From: JANNRA01 sp031401035
Lineage (GTDB): Bacteria; Desulfobacterota; Binatia; HRBIN30; CADEER01
Direction: 5' to 3'
Assembly: GCA_031401035.1 (NCBI GenBank)
Contig: JANNRA010000026.1
Location: forward strand, 1 to 20,701
DNA: 20,701 bases
Part shown: positions 6,902 through 14,304 of the stretch, one piece after another
Numbering within the stretch: the stretch's first letter is position 1
Layout: each line of letters begins with the position of its first letter
Notes under the pieces: generated by a model
What the model saw: the letters and a program-made list of their open reading frames with translations, nothing else
Database searches by the model: none
Told to the model about the DNA's origin: nothing
Translations under genes and position numbers: made by a program

Positions 6902-7924
6902 TCAGGCGCTCTCCTTCTCACGCGCCAGCCGCTTGTCGAGCTCTTCGCGGCCGGGGAAGTTATCGATGTTCATGCCGAAATCGAGCGCCATCTCGCGCAG
7001 GATCTCCTTGATCTCGTTGAGCGACTTGCGGCCAAAGTTCTTGGTCTTGAGCATCTCCGCTTCGCTGCGCTGCACGAGCTCACCGATGAACTTGATGTCG
7101 GCGTTCTGCAGGCAGTTGGCGGAGCGCACCGAGAGTTCGAGCTCAGCGACCGGTCGAAACAGGTTCTCATTGAGGGAGGGCGACGACGCCTCTTCCTCGG
7201 CCTGCATCTCGGCCGTCTCCTCGAAGTTCACGAAGATGCTGAGTTGGTCCTGCAGGATGCGCGCGGCATAGGCAACCGCATCTTCCGGCCGCACGCTGCC
7301 ATCGGTCCACACCTCGACCGTCAACTTGTCGTAGTCCGTGCGCTGACCGACGCGCGCGTTGGTGACCGTATAGTTCACCTTGCGGACCGGCGAGTAGATG
7401 GCGTCGATGGGGATTGTGCCGACGGGGGCTTCCTCATCCTTGTTGCGATCGGCAGAGACATAGCCCCGCCCCATCTTGATGGTCAGGTCGGCCTTCAGCA
7501 CGCCTTCCTTCGACAGCGTCGCGACCGGGTGCTCGGGGTTGAGGATCTCCAGGTTCGGACCGCCCTGAATATCGCCCGCCCGGACGATCCCCTCGCCCTT
7601 CTTGTCGATGTGGGCGTGCGCGACCAGTCCGTCATGCAGCTTGAGGCGCACTTCCTTCAAGTTGAGAACGATGTCGGTGACGTCTTCGCGCACGCCCGGC
7701 AGGGTCGCGAACTCGTGCAGGACTCCCTCGACCTTGGCGGCCGAGATCGCCGCACCCTGCAGCGACGACAGCAGGACGCGCCGCAGCGCGTTGCCGATGG
7801 TCGTCCCGAAGCCGCGCTCAAAGGGCTCACCGACGAACTTGCCGTAGGTGCCTCCGAGGCTCTTCTCGTCGGTCTCGAGGGTCTGTGGCTTGAGGAGATC
7901 GCGCCAGTTGCGTTGCAGCTGCAT
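6902..7924 (-). CDS. rpoA: DNA-directed RNA polymerase subunit alpha
   Basis: A 340-residue full-length alpha subunit. The N-terminal assembly domain (about 1-235) has FERGFGTTIGNALRRVLLSS (35-54), the dimerisation and beta-contact helix. A Glu/Ser-rich linker spans about 236-255. The C-terminal domain (about 258-325) has VRSANC (266-271), with Arg267 at the place of the E. coli UP-element and activator contact Arg265, followed by the helix-hairpin-helix KTKNFGRKSLNEIKE. A strong GGAGG lies 7 nt before ATG. Placement between rpsD and rplQ is the conserved alpha-operon order. The start MQLQRNWRDLLKPQ resembles deltaproteobacterial alpha subunits. Confidence 0.98.
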   Translation of the reverse strand: MQLQRNWRDLLKPQTLETDEKSLGGTYGKFVGEPFERGFGTTIGNALRRVLLSSLQGAAISAAKVEGVLHEFATLPGVREDVTDIVLNLKEVRLKLHDGLVAHAHIDKKGEGIVRAGDIQGGPNLEILNPEHPVATLSKEGVLKADLTIKMGRGYVSADRNKDEEAPVGTIPIDAIYSPVRKVNYTVTNARVGQRTDYDKLTVEVWTDGSVRPEDAVAYAARILQDQLSIFVNFEETAEMQAEEEASSPSLNENLFRPVAELELSVRSANCLQNADIKFIGELVQRSEAEMLKTKNFGRKSLNEIKEILREMALDFGMNIDNFPGREELDKRLAREKESA

Positions 7925-7955
7925 CAGTAGGCCTCCAATCGGACGTCGCTCGGCG

Positions 7956-8582
7956 TCACTTCGAGTACAGCTCGACGATCAGCTTCTCGTTGATCGGCAT
8001 GGTGAGCTCGATGCGGCTCGGCAGTGCCTTAACGCGCCCGGTCAACCCTTCGCGGTTGACCTCGATCCAGCTCGGCCAGCCGCGGTGTTCGCCCTGCGCC
8101 AGCGCTTCCTGCAGGCGCATCACCGTGCGGCTCTTCTCGCGGACGGTGACGACATCGCCTGCCTTGAGCAGCGCCGAGGGAATGTTCAGCTTGCGCCCGT
8201 TGACCTGGAAGTGGCCATGCCGGACCAGCTGGCGCGCCTCGGCGCGCGAGGTCGCGAAGCCCATCCTGTAGACCATGTTGTCCAGGCGTTGTTCCAACAG
8301 CTGCAGCAGGATCTCGCCGGTGATCCCGCGCGTGCGCTCGGCCATGGTGAAGTAGCGGCGGAACTGTCCCTCGAGGACGCCGTACATGCGCTTGACCTTC
8401 TGCTTCTCGCGCAACTGCAGGGCGTACTCGGAGAACTTCACGCGCCCCTGGCCGTGCTGGCCAGGCGGGTAGTTGCGGCGCTCGATCGCGCACTTGTCCG
8501 TGTAGCAGCGCTCGCCCTTGAGGAAGAGCTTCAGTCCCTCACGGCGGCAGAGCCGGCATACCGAATCGATGTAACGAGCCAC
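7956..8582 (-). CDS. rpsD: 30S ribosomal protein S4
   Basis: A 208-residue S4 that starts 16S rRNA assembly with S7 and, in many bacteria, represses the alpha operon. Cys9, Cys12, Cys26 and Cys31 give CX2C-X13-C-X4-C, so this is the zinc-binding form. The S4 RNA-binding domain lies at about 97-160 (QRLDNMVYRMGFA, ARQLVRHGHFQVNG). The start codon is GTG, fixed by GGGAGGG about 8 nt upstream and by conservation of the MARYxxxxCRxCR start. It lies between rpsK and rpoA. Confidence 0.98.
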   Translation of the reverse strand: MARYIDSVCRLCRREGLKLFLKGERCYTDKCAIERRNYPPGQHGQGRVKFSEYALQLREKQKVKRMYGVLEGQFRRYFTMAERTRGITGEILLQLLEQRLDNMVYRMGFATSRAEARQLVRHGHFQVNGRKLNIPSALLKAGDVVTVREKSRTVMRLQEALAQGEHRGWPSWIEVNREGLTGRVKALPSRIELTMPINEKLIVELYSK

Positions 8583-8607
8583 TGGCCAATCCCTCCCTGG
8601 TCGCCGC

Positions 8608-9018
8608 TTAGACGCGCCGCCGCTTCGGAGCGCGGCAGCCGTTATGCGGGATCGGCGTCACGTCGCGGATCACCGTAATGTGGAAGCCGGCGCTCTGCAG
8701 CGAACGCAGCGCCGACTCGCGGCCGGCCCCCGGACCTTTGACATGCACCTGGACGTTGCGCACGCCGCTGTCCATCGCCTTCTTCGCCGCGGTGTCGGCC
8801 GCGAGCTGCGCCGCGAAGGGCGTGCCCTTGCGCGAGCCTTTGAAGCCCACCGCACCGGCGCTCGACCACGCGAGGACCTGCCCCACCTGGTCGGTGATGG
8901 TGATGAGCGTGTTGTTGAACGTCGAGTGGATATGCACGACGCCGTCGCTGACAATGCGCTTGGTCTTCTTCTTCTTCGCCGTCGTCGTCGGCTTGTCGGT
9001 CGTTGAGTTCTTCGCCAT
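8608..9018 (-). CDS. rpsK: 30S ribosomal protein S11
   Basis: A 136-residue S11. After a Thr/Lys-rich N-terminal tail (about residues 1-21, with KKKKTKR), the core opens with GVVHIHSTFNNTLITITD and continues with SSAGAVGFKGSRKGTPFAAQ. The C-terminus is the conserved RDVTPIPHNGCRAPKRRRV. It forms part of the 30S platform near the mRNA exit and the Shine-Dalgarno helix. ATG is preceded by GAGG at a spacing of 8. It lies between rpsM and rpsD. Confidence 0.98.
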   Translation of the reverse strand: MAKNSTTDKPTTTAKKKKTKRIVSDGVVHIHSTFNNTLITITDQVGQVLAWSSAGAVGFKGSRKGTPFAAQLAADTAAKKAMDSGVRNVQVHVKGPGAGRESALRSLQSAGFHITVIRDVTPIPHNGCRAPKRRRV

Positions 9019-9041
9019 GGGGGTTCCTCAGTGCGCCCGGG

Positions 9042-9422
9042 TCACTTCGTCGGCGCCTTCTTCTTGCCGGCGATGGCGCGGCGCGGTCCCTTGCGGGTGC
9101 GGGCGTTGGTGTGGGTGCGCTGGCCGCGCGCCGGCAGATTGCGGCGATGGCGCAGCCCTCGATACGTGCCGAGGTCCATGTGGCGCTTGATATTCATCGC
9201 GACATCGCGACGCAGATCCCCTTCGACCTTGAAGTTCTGGTCGAGGACCTGGCGGATGCGCACCACTTCGTCATCGTTGAGCTCGTCGCTCTTTTTGTTG
9301 CGATCGACATCCGCCCGCTCCAAGATCTGTTTCGACAGCGCCCGGCCCACCCCGAAGAGGTAAGTGAGAGCGATCTCGATCCGCTTGTTGCGGGGCAGGT
9401 CTACGCCTGCGATACGCGCCAT
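9042..9422 (-). CDS. rpsM: 30S ribosomal protein S13
   Basis: A 126-residue S13. It begins MARIAGVDLPRNKRIEIALTY, with the helix-turn-helix region GVGRALSKQIL and the conserved basic C-terminus (GLRHRRNLPARGQRTHTNARTRKGPRR, in parts), which contacts P-site tRNA. It sits in the 30S head and bridges to the 50S subunit. AGGAG lies 8 nt before ATG. It follows rpmJ after 19 nt and leads the alpha segment (rpsM-rpsK-rpsD-rpoA-rplQ). Confidence 0.98.
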   Translation of the reverse strand: MARIAGVDLPRNKRIEIALTYLFGVGRALSKQILERADVDRNKKSDELNDDEVVRIRQVLDQNFKVEGDLRRDVAMNIKRHMDLGTYRGLRHRRNLPARGQRTHTNARTRKGPRRAIAGKKKAPTK

Positions 9423-9441
9423 AATTAGAACTCCTGCCTGC

Positions 9442-9555
9442 TCAACCCTGCCGCTGCTTGTGGCGCGGGTTCTTGCACAGGACCCGCACCACGCCTTCGC
9501 GACGGATCACCTTACAGTCTTTACAGATCTTCTTGACCGATGCCCTGACTTTCAC
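9442..9555 (-). CDS. rpmJ: 50S ribosomal protein L36 (zinc-binding form)
   Basis: A 37-residue L36 read directly from the minus strand. It starts with GTG at 9555-9553 and ends with TGA at 9444-9442. The sequence begins MKVRASVKKICKDCKVIRR and ends CKNPRHKQRQG. Cys11, Cys14, Cys27 and His32 form the CX2C-X12-C-X4-H zinc ribbon of the zinc-containing paralogue. The GTG overlaps the adk stop codon (GTGA), so translation is probably coupled. There is no methionine codon anywhere in the frame, so the GTG start is certain if the gene is expressed. map and infA, often found just upstream, are missing. Confidence 0.95.
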   Translation of the reverse strand: MKVRASVKKICKDCKVIRREGVVRVLCKNPRHKQRQG

Positions 9556-10232
9556 GGCTCACTCCTCACCGGCGCGTCGGCGGACGCCGGCACGCCCATG
9601 CCCGCCAGAATGCGGTCCAGCACGGCCGCCGTCGATCCCGTGCCGTCGACGGCGCGCAGCATCCCGCGCGTCCGGAAGAAGGCCACCAACGGGGCGGTAG
9701 CCTTGTCGTACACGTCGAGGCGGGCGCGGATGGTCTCCTCACGGTCATCTTCTCGCTGAAACAGCTCGCCTCCACACCGGTCGCACACCCCCGGACGCCC
9801 CGGCGGATCAAAGGCGAGATGAAACATCGCCCCGCACTGGCGGCAGGTGCGCCGCCCGCTGAGCCGGCGCACGAGCTCGTTCCGTGGTACGTCGATGCTT
9901 ACCACGTGGTCGAGCGGCATACGCTGTGTCTCCAGCATCCGCTGTAATGCCTCCGCCTGGGCGACGGTACGCGGAAAGCCGTCCAGCATGAAGCTGCGCG
10001 GCGCACCGTCGTCCTGGAGGTGCTCATCGATCATGCCGATGACCAAGCTGTCCGGGACGAGTTCGCCACGATCCATATAGCCCTTTGCCGCCACCCCGAG
10101 CTCGGTGCGCGCAGAAACGGCGGCGCGGAGGAGATCGCCGGTCGAGATGTGTGTCATGGCGGTTCGTTCGTGCATCAATTTCGATTGCGTGCCCTTGCCT
10201 GCGCCGGGCGGTCCCAACAGTACGATGCGCAT
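9552..10232 (-). CDS. adk: adenylate kinase
   Basis: A 226-residue long-form adenylate kinase (ATP + AMP = 2 ADP). The P-loop GPPGAGKGT is at 7-15, the AMP-binding STGDLLR at 30-36, LDGFPRT at 83-89, and the lid arginine motif SGRRTC at 125-130. The lid carries four cysteines (130, 133, 150, 153; CX2C-X16-CX2C), which predicts a zinc-stabilised lid. The start at ATG 10232 places the beta strand MRIVLLGPPG at the N-terminus as in the family; the ribosome site (AGAGGG) is close and weak. The frame stays open upstream to GTG 10274 and beyond. It follows secY after 73 nt, the largest gap in the cluster, and its stop overlaps rpmJ. Confidence 0.97.
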   Translation of the reverse strand: MRIVLLGPPGAGKGTQSKLMHERTAMTHISTGDLLRAAVSARTELGVAAKGYMDRGELVPDSLVIGMIDEHLQDDGAPRSFMLDGFPRTVAQAEALQRMLETQRMPLDHVVSIDVPRNELVRRLSGRRTCRQCGAMFHLAFDPPGRPGVCDRCGGELFQREDDREETIRARLDVYDKATAPLVAFFRTRGMLRAVDGTGSTAAVLDRILAGMGVPASADAPVRSEP

Positions 10233-10305
10233 TTCCCTCTGCGCCTCTCGGGCGAGCTCCACTGCCCGTCCCACGTCCGCGAATGCGCCGAATTGCGCCC
10301 AGTAC

Positions 10306-11619
10306 TCACGTCGCCCGACGGCCGCGCAGCCGACCGCGACGCATGAATCCCTGGTAACTCCTCGTCAACATGTGCGTCTCGAGCTGCGCCACGGTATCGA
10401 GCGCTACACCCACGACGATCAGCAGCGCCGTGCCGCCAAAGTAGAAGGGCACGTTCAGTTGCGCGATGAGAATAGTCGGCAGGATACACACCGCCGCAAT
10501 GTACAGTGCGCCGACCAGCGTCAGGCGCGATAGGACTCGGTCGATGAACTCGGCGGTGCGTTGACCCGGCCGAATCCCCGGGATGAATCCGCCGAACTTC
10601 TTCATGTTCTCGGCGACGTCAGAGGTGTTGAACGTCACCGCCGTGTAGAAATAGGCGAAGAAAATCACCAGGCCGACGAACAACACGTCGTACAGCAGCC
10701 CACCCTGATTGAACAGATCCTGTGCCGCCTGCGCCCAGGGATGGTCGGAGAACTGCGCGACCGTGGCCGGGAAAACGAGCAGAGACGAGGCGAAGATCGG
10801 CGGGATGACGCCGGCGGTGTTGAGCTTGAGTGGCAAGTGCGAACTCTGGCCGCCGTACATGCGGCGCCCGACGACGCGCTTGGCGTACTGCACCGGAATA
10901 CGTCGTTGGCCGCGCTCCACGAAGATGATCAGCGCGACGATCGACACCATGACGACGCCGAGAAGGAGGAGCATCAGGATACCCAGCTCGCCCTCGCGCA
11001 CGAACTGAAAGGTGGTCAGCACGGCCGACGGCAGGCTCGCGACGATACCGCCGAAGATGAGCATCGAAATGCCGTTCCCGATGCCGCGTTCCGAGATCTG
11101 CTCGCCGATCCACATCAGGAAGGCCGTGCCGGACGCCAACGTGATGATGGTCATGACGCGGAAGGCCCAGCCCGGTGCGATCACCACTTGCGCCCCGCCC
11201 GGCCCCTGCAACTTCTCGAGGCCGATGCTGATGAACAACCCCTGGATGACGGCGAGAACGATGGTGCCGTAGCGGGTGTACTGCGTGATCTTCCGGCGCC
11301 CAGCCTCGCCCTCTTTCGAGAGACGTTCGAGGTGAGGGATGACGACGGTCATCAGCTGCAGAATGATCGAGGCGCTGATGTAGGGCATGACGCCGAGTGC
11401 CGCGATCGAGAACCTCTCCAGCGCGCCGCCCGACAGCAGGTTGACCATACCGAGAACCGAACTGTTGATCTGGTCGAAGAACTCCGCCAGCGCGCGCCCG
11501 TCGATCCCAGGCGTGGGGATCGCCACCACGACGCGGAACACGGCCAGCATGGCGAAGGTGAACAGCAGCCGGCGGCGCAGTTCCGGAATGCGCCCGGCGT
11601 TGGCGAACCCCTCAAGCAC
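10306..11619 (-). CDS. secY: protein translocase subunit SecY
   Basis: A 437-residue SecY, the pore of the SecYEG inner-membrane channel. Ten hydrophobic helices are visible. The plug region after helix 1 includes PTPGIDGRAL and INSSVLGMVNLLSGGALERFS. Helix 2b has GVMPYISASIILQL (77-90). The C5 cytosolic loop GIRPGQRTAEFI (348-359) keeps the arginine needed for SecA contact. I prefer GTG 11619, which has GAGG 9 nt upstream and overlaps the rplO stop by 8 nt (GTGCTTGA). The alternative TTG at 11625 adds two residues and has poorer spacing. The C-terminus is very basic (MRRGRLRGRRAT). Standard spc position between rplO and adk. Confidence 0.97.
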   Translation of the reverse strand: MLEGFANAGRIPELRRRLLFTFAMLAVFRVVVAIPTPGIDGRALAEFFDQINSSVLGMVNLLSGGALERFSIAALGVMPYISASIILQLMTVVIPHLERLSKEGEAGRRKITQYTRYGTIVLAVIQGLFISIGLEKLQGPGGAQVVIAPGWAFRVMTIITLASGTAFLMWIGEQISERGIGNGISMLIFGGIVASLPSAVLTTFQFVREGELGILMLLLLGVVMVSIVALIIFVERGQRRIPVQYAKRVVGRRMYGGQSSHLPLKLNTAGVIPPIFASSLLVFPATVAQFSDHPWAQAAQDLFNQGGLLYDVLFVGLVIFFAYFYTAVTFNTSDVAENMKKFGGFIPGIRPGQRTAEFIDRVLSRLTLVGALYIAAVCILPTILIAQLNVPFYFGGTALLIVVGVALDTVAQLETHMLTRSYQGFMRRGRLRGRRAT

Positions 11620-12061
11620 CGGCAATCACCTCGACGCTACCGCCGGCTGCGCCAATGCGCTCCTTGGCGGCATCGCTGAACGCGTGCGCTTTGACGGTGA
11701 GCGCCTTGCTCAACGTGCCCTGGCCGAGAACCTTGACTGGCTGTCCGGCTCGCACCAAGCCGCGCTTGGCGAGCGTCTCGACATCGACCACCGCGCCGGC
11801 CTCGAAGGCCGCTTCGAGGCGGTTCAGATTGATCACGGCATACTCGCGTCGGAACGGATTGTGGAAGCCGCGCTTGGGGAGGCGGCGCTGCAACGGCATC
11901 TGGCCGCCCTCGAAGCGCGGGTGCGTGTTGCCGCCCGAGCGGGCGCCCTTGCCCTTGTGCCCGCGGCCGGATGTCTTGCCGAGCCCGGACCCGACGCCGC
12001 GACCGACACGCTTACGGCGCTGACGCGATCCCGGTGCCGGCTTGAGGTCACTCAGATCCAT
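11612..12061 (-). CDS. rplO: 50S ribosomal protein L15
   Basis: A 149-residue L15. The glycine-rich basic N-terminus (KRVGRGVGSGLGKTSGRGHKG) is an extended rRNA-binding tail. The folded domain follows from about residue 60 (RLPKRGFHNPF, then LAKRGLV and VKVLGQGTLSKALTVKAHAFS). It helps late 50S assembly. GGAGG lies about 9 nt before the ATG. It begins 4 nt after rpmD, and its last codons overlap the secY start. Confidence 0.98.
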   Translation of the reverse strand: MDLSDLKPAPGSRQRRKRVGRGVGSGLGKTSGRGHKGKGARSGGNTHPRFEGGQMPLQRRLPKRGFHNPFRREYAVINLNRLEAAFEAGAVVDVETLAKRGLVRAGQPVKVLGQGTLSKALTVKAHAFSDAAKERIGAAGGSVEVIAGA

Positions 12062-12065
12062 GGCG

Positions 12066-12251
12066 TTAGGCCTCCACCTTCACGAGGTGCGCAACCTTCC
12101 GAATCATGCCGAGCGTCGGCTCATCGCCGCGCACGGTAACGGAGCGGCCGCGCCGCTTGAGTCCGAGGCCCAGCAGCGTCTGACGCTGGCGCTGAGTCTG
12201 GCCGATTGGGCTGCTGGTCAGGGTGACCGTCATCTGCTTCGCGTCAGTCAT
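12066..12251 (-). CDS. rpmD: 50S ribosomal protein L30
   Basis: A 61-residue L30 (TVTLTSSPIG, QTLLGLGLKRRG, LGMIRKVAHLVKVE), the short bacterial form without the eukaryotic extension. Three in-frame starts are possible. GTG 12260 overlaps the rpsE stop as GTGA. ATG 12251 is chosen because it gives a family-like N-terminus. ATG 12233 would start directly at the first strand. No start has a clear Shine-Dalgarno, which fits translation coupled to rpsE. It is 4 nt from rplO. Confidence 0.93.
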   Translation of the reverse strand: MTDAKQMTVTLTSSPIGQTQRQRQTLLGLGLKRRGRSVTVRGDEPTLGMIRKVAHLVKVEA

Positions 12252-12256
12252 CGTAT

Positions 12257-12775
12257 TCACGCCGTCAACTCGGCCACGGTCTTGCCGCGCCGCGCCGCGA
12301 CCTGCTCGGCCGTCTGCAGTTCCTGGAGGGCCGCCAGCGTCGCCTTCACCATGTTGTGGGGGTTATGTGAACCGAGGCACTTGGTCAGGACGTTGCGCAC
12401 GCCGGCAAGCTCCACCACCGCACGCACACCGCCGCCGGCGATCACGCCTGTTCCGTCACTCGCGGGGCGAAGCAGTACGTGCCCGGCGCCGAAGTGGCCC
12501 TCGACGCCGAAGGGAATCGTCCCGTTGATCAACGGCACCGAGATCAAAGACTTCTTCGCCGCCTCGATCGCCTTACGAATCGCCTCAGGCACTTCCTTCG
12601 CCTTGCCGAGGCCGAAACCGACGCGGCCGTTCGAGTCCCCGACCACCACCAACGCGCCGAAGCTGAAGCGCCTGCCGCCCTTCACGACCTTGGCGACACG
12701 ATTGATGTGGACGACTTTCTCCTTGAACTCGACGCCCTGAATCTCGATGCGTTCGCGACCTCGACCAATGGCCAT
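12257..12775 (-). CDS. rpsE: 30S ribosomal protein S5
   Basis: A 172-residue S5. The N-terminal double-stranded-RNA-binding-like domain contains VVHINRVAKVVKGGRRFSFGALVVVGD and GRVGFGLGKAKEVPEAIRKA. The C-terminal domain has GTGVIAGGGVRAVVELAG and LGSHNPHNMVKATL. It acts at the 30S decoding-centre back side and mRNA entry, affecting accuracy and helicase activity. AGGAG lies 5 nt before ATG, 8 nt after the rplR stop. Its TGA overlaps a GTG that could start rpmD. Confidence 0.98.
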   Translation of the reverse strand: MAIGRGRERIEIQGVEFKEKVVHINRVAKVVKGGRRFSFGALVVVGDSNGRVGFGLGKAKEVPEAIRKAIEAAKKSLISVPLINGTIPFGVEGHFGAGHVLLRPASDGTGVIAGGGVRAVVELAGVRNVLTKCLGSHNPHNMVKATLAALQELQTAEQVAARRGKTVAELTA

Positions 12776-12783
12776 AGGATCTC

Positions 12784-13137
12784 CTAGAACTGCAGCCCGG
12801 CGGCGCGTGCGCCGTCGGCTACTTCCTTGATTCGGCCGTGGTACAGAAAGCCGTTGCGGTCAAAAATTACCTGCGCGATGTTGCTCGCCTTGCACAGCTC
12901 GCCGATGCGCTCACCGATCTTGCGCGCGGCGGCCTTGTTGCCCGTCGCCGCTCCGTCGACATGTAAGGTCGACGCCGCGAGCAGCGTACGCCCGCTCTCG
13001 TCTGAGATCACCTGGACGTAGGTGTGCTTGTTGCTGCGGAACACGCACAGGCGCGGCCGGGCGTCGGTCCCGCGCACGCGACGCCGCACGCGCGCCTGCC
13101 GGCGCTCGCGCGCAACGGTGCTTTTCTGGGTCGCCAT
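12784..13137 (-). CDS. rplR: 50S ribosomal protein L18
   Basis: A 117-residue L18, which binds 5S rRNA with L5 in the central protuberance. An Arg-rich N-terminal tail (ARERRQARVRRRVRG) precedes the core: PRLCVFRSNKHTYVQVI, then a GNKAAARKIGERIGE helix and the C-terminal VIFDRNGFLYHGRIKEVADGAR. GGGAG upstream of ATG lies near the rplF stop, with a 5-nt intergenic gap. Confidence 0.98.
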   Translation of the reverse strand: MATQKSTVARERRQARVRRRVRGTDARPRLCVFRSNKHTYVQVISDESGRTLLAASTLHVDGAATGNKAAARKIGERIGELCKASNIAQVIFDRNGFLYHGRIKEVADGARAAGLQF

Positions 13138-13142
13138 GAGAT

Positions 13143-13691
13143 CTATCTCCCGCCGGCGCCGGCGGCCTTGCCCGCCTTGCGTCGAATTGTCTCGCCCGCG
13201 TACTTCACGCCCTTGCCCTTATAGGGTTCCGGCGGTCGCAGGGCTCGGATCTGGGCGCTGACTTCACCGATCAGCTGCCGGTCGCTGCCCTCGAGCATCA
13301 CGACAGTCTGTTTGTCGACCTTTGCCTCGATGCCCGGCGGGAGCTGGTAGACGATCGGGTGCGAGTAGCCGAGGCTGAACTGGATGGCGCGCCCCTTGAC
13401 TTCCGCCCTGTAGCCGACGCCGACGATCTCGAGCGTACGTGTGAAGCCGGTGCTGACGCCGGTCACACAGTTGGCGATCAGTTTGCGCGTCAGGCCGTGC
13501 AGAGCCCGCGTGCGTCGGTCCTCCCCACCGCGCGTGACGGTGACGTTGCCGCCGTCGACGGCGAGGCTGATGTTCGGCGGCAGCGAGTGCTGCGCCGCGC
13601 CCTTGGGACCCTTTACCTGCACCGTCGTGCCCTGCTGAGTGACCGTCACCCCGGCGGGCACAGCGATCGGGAGTTTGCCAATTCGCGACAT
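13143..13691 (-). CDS. rplF: 50S ribosomal protein L6
   Basis: A 182-residue L6 with two tandem copies of the L6 fold. It begins MSRIGKLPIAVPAGVTV. The second domain carries LEIVGVGYRAEV, LGYSHPI and the signature PEPYKGKGVKYAGETIRRKAGK. It stabilises the factor-binding region near the sarcin-ricin loop. The start is ATG 13691, preceded by TAGG at about 7 nt. The frame extends 47 codons further upstream, but that part overlaps rpsH and has no L6 character, so it was excluded. Confidence 0.98.
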   Translation of the reverse strand: MSRIGKLPIAVPAGVTVTQQGTTVQVKGPKGAAQHSLPPNISLAVDGGNVTVTRGGEDRRTRALHGLTRKLIANCVTGVSTGFTRTLEIVGVGYRAEVKGRAIQFSLGYSHPIVYQLPPGIEAKVDKQTVVMLEGSDRQLIGEVSAQIRALRPPEPYKGKGVKYAGETIRRKAGKAAGAGGR

Positions 13692-13698
13692 GATTCGC

Positions 13699-14100
13699 CT
13701 ACCAAACCGAACAGAGGACTTCGCCGCCAACCTTGCGGCGAGCGGCGTCCCGGTCGACCAACACGCCCAGGGGCGTCGAGATGATACTGATACCGAGACC
13801 GCCACGAACCCGCGGCATCTCCTCCGCGCCAACGTAAATGCGTTGACTCGGACGGCTGACGCGCCGGATGCCGGTGATGACTGGTTTGTGGGCGGCGTCG
13901 TAGCGCAACCACACGCGCAGATCCTTCTTGCGCGGCCCCACCTCGACCAAGCTGACGTCGCGAAGGAAGCCTTCCGCGACCATCACTCGCGCCAAGCGTT
14001 CCTTGATGACGGACCAGGGGCAATCGATGTAGTCCTTGCGCCCGTGGGCGCCATTGCGGACGCGGGTGAGCAGATCGGCGATCGGATCAGTCATTGACAT
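13699..14100 (-). CDS. rpsH: 30S ribosomal protein S8
   Basis: A 133-residue S8. It begins MSMTDPIADLLTRVRNG and contains VIKERLARVMVAEGFL, the mid-domain PVITGIRRVSRPSQRIYV, and the C-terminal RGGLGISIISTPLGVLVDRDA with the rRNA-contacting STP loop. It binds 16S helix 21 and, in E. coli, represses the spc operon by binding mRNA near rplE; whether that happens here is not visible. ATG 14100 has GAGGG 8 nt upstream; ATG 14094 is an alternative. The stop is TAG. Confidence 0.98.
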   Translation of the reverse strand: MSMTDPIADLLTRVRNGAHGRKDYIDCPWSVIKERLARVMVAEGFLRDVSLVEVGPRKKDLRVWLRYDAAHKPVITGIRRVSRPSQRIYVGAEEMPRVRGGLGISIISTPLGVLVDRDAARRKVGGEVLCSVW

Positions 14101-14110
14101 GGTCGCGCCC

Positions 14111-14296
14111 TCACCAACTCGCCTTGGTCAGGCCCGGAATCAGCCCCTTGCGCGCCAAATCGCGCAAGCACAGCCGACACAGGTGGAAGCGGCGGTAGAA
14201 GGCCCGCGGCCGTCCGCACTGCGGGCAGCGGTTGTAGCCCCGCACCTTGAACTTCGGCGGCCGCTGCGCCTTGATCCGCAAACACGTCTTCGCCAC
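14111..14296 (-). CDS. rpsN: 30S ribosomal protein S14, zinc-binding (type Z) form
   Basis: A 61-residue short S14 with Cys24, Cys27, Cys40 and Cys43 (RCPQC and LCRLC), the four-cysteine zinc form rather than the roughly 100-residue cysteine-less form. The C-terminus LARKGLIPGLTKASW is typical. It sits in the 30S head near the A-site side. The start is GTG, fixed by a strong AGGAGGA about 5 nt upstream that includes the rplE stop codon region. Confidence 0.98.
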   Translation of the reverse strand: MAKTCLRIKAQRPPKFKVRGYNRCPQCGRPRAFYRRFHLCRLCLRDLARKGLIPGLTKASW

Positions 14297-14304
14297 GCTT
14301 CCTC

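Noticed and set aside
10561..11679. 372-codon plus-strand frame opposite secY
   Set aside because: It is antisense to a highly conserved gene. Its His/Asp/Gln/Arg-rich composition is typical of frames opposite hydrophobic GC-rich codons.
13692..13832. N-terminal extension of L6; similar extensions exist for L3 (to 20378), L4 (to 19762) and the second M16 (to 2685)
   Set aside because: Each extension overlaps the upstream gene and lacks family similarity. Conserved N-termini begin at the downstream ATG.
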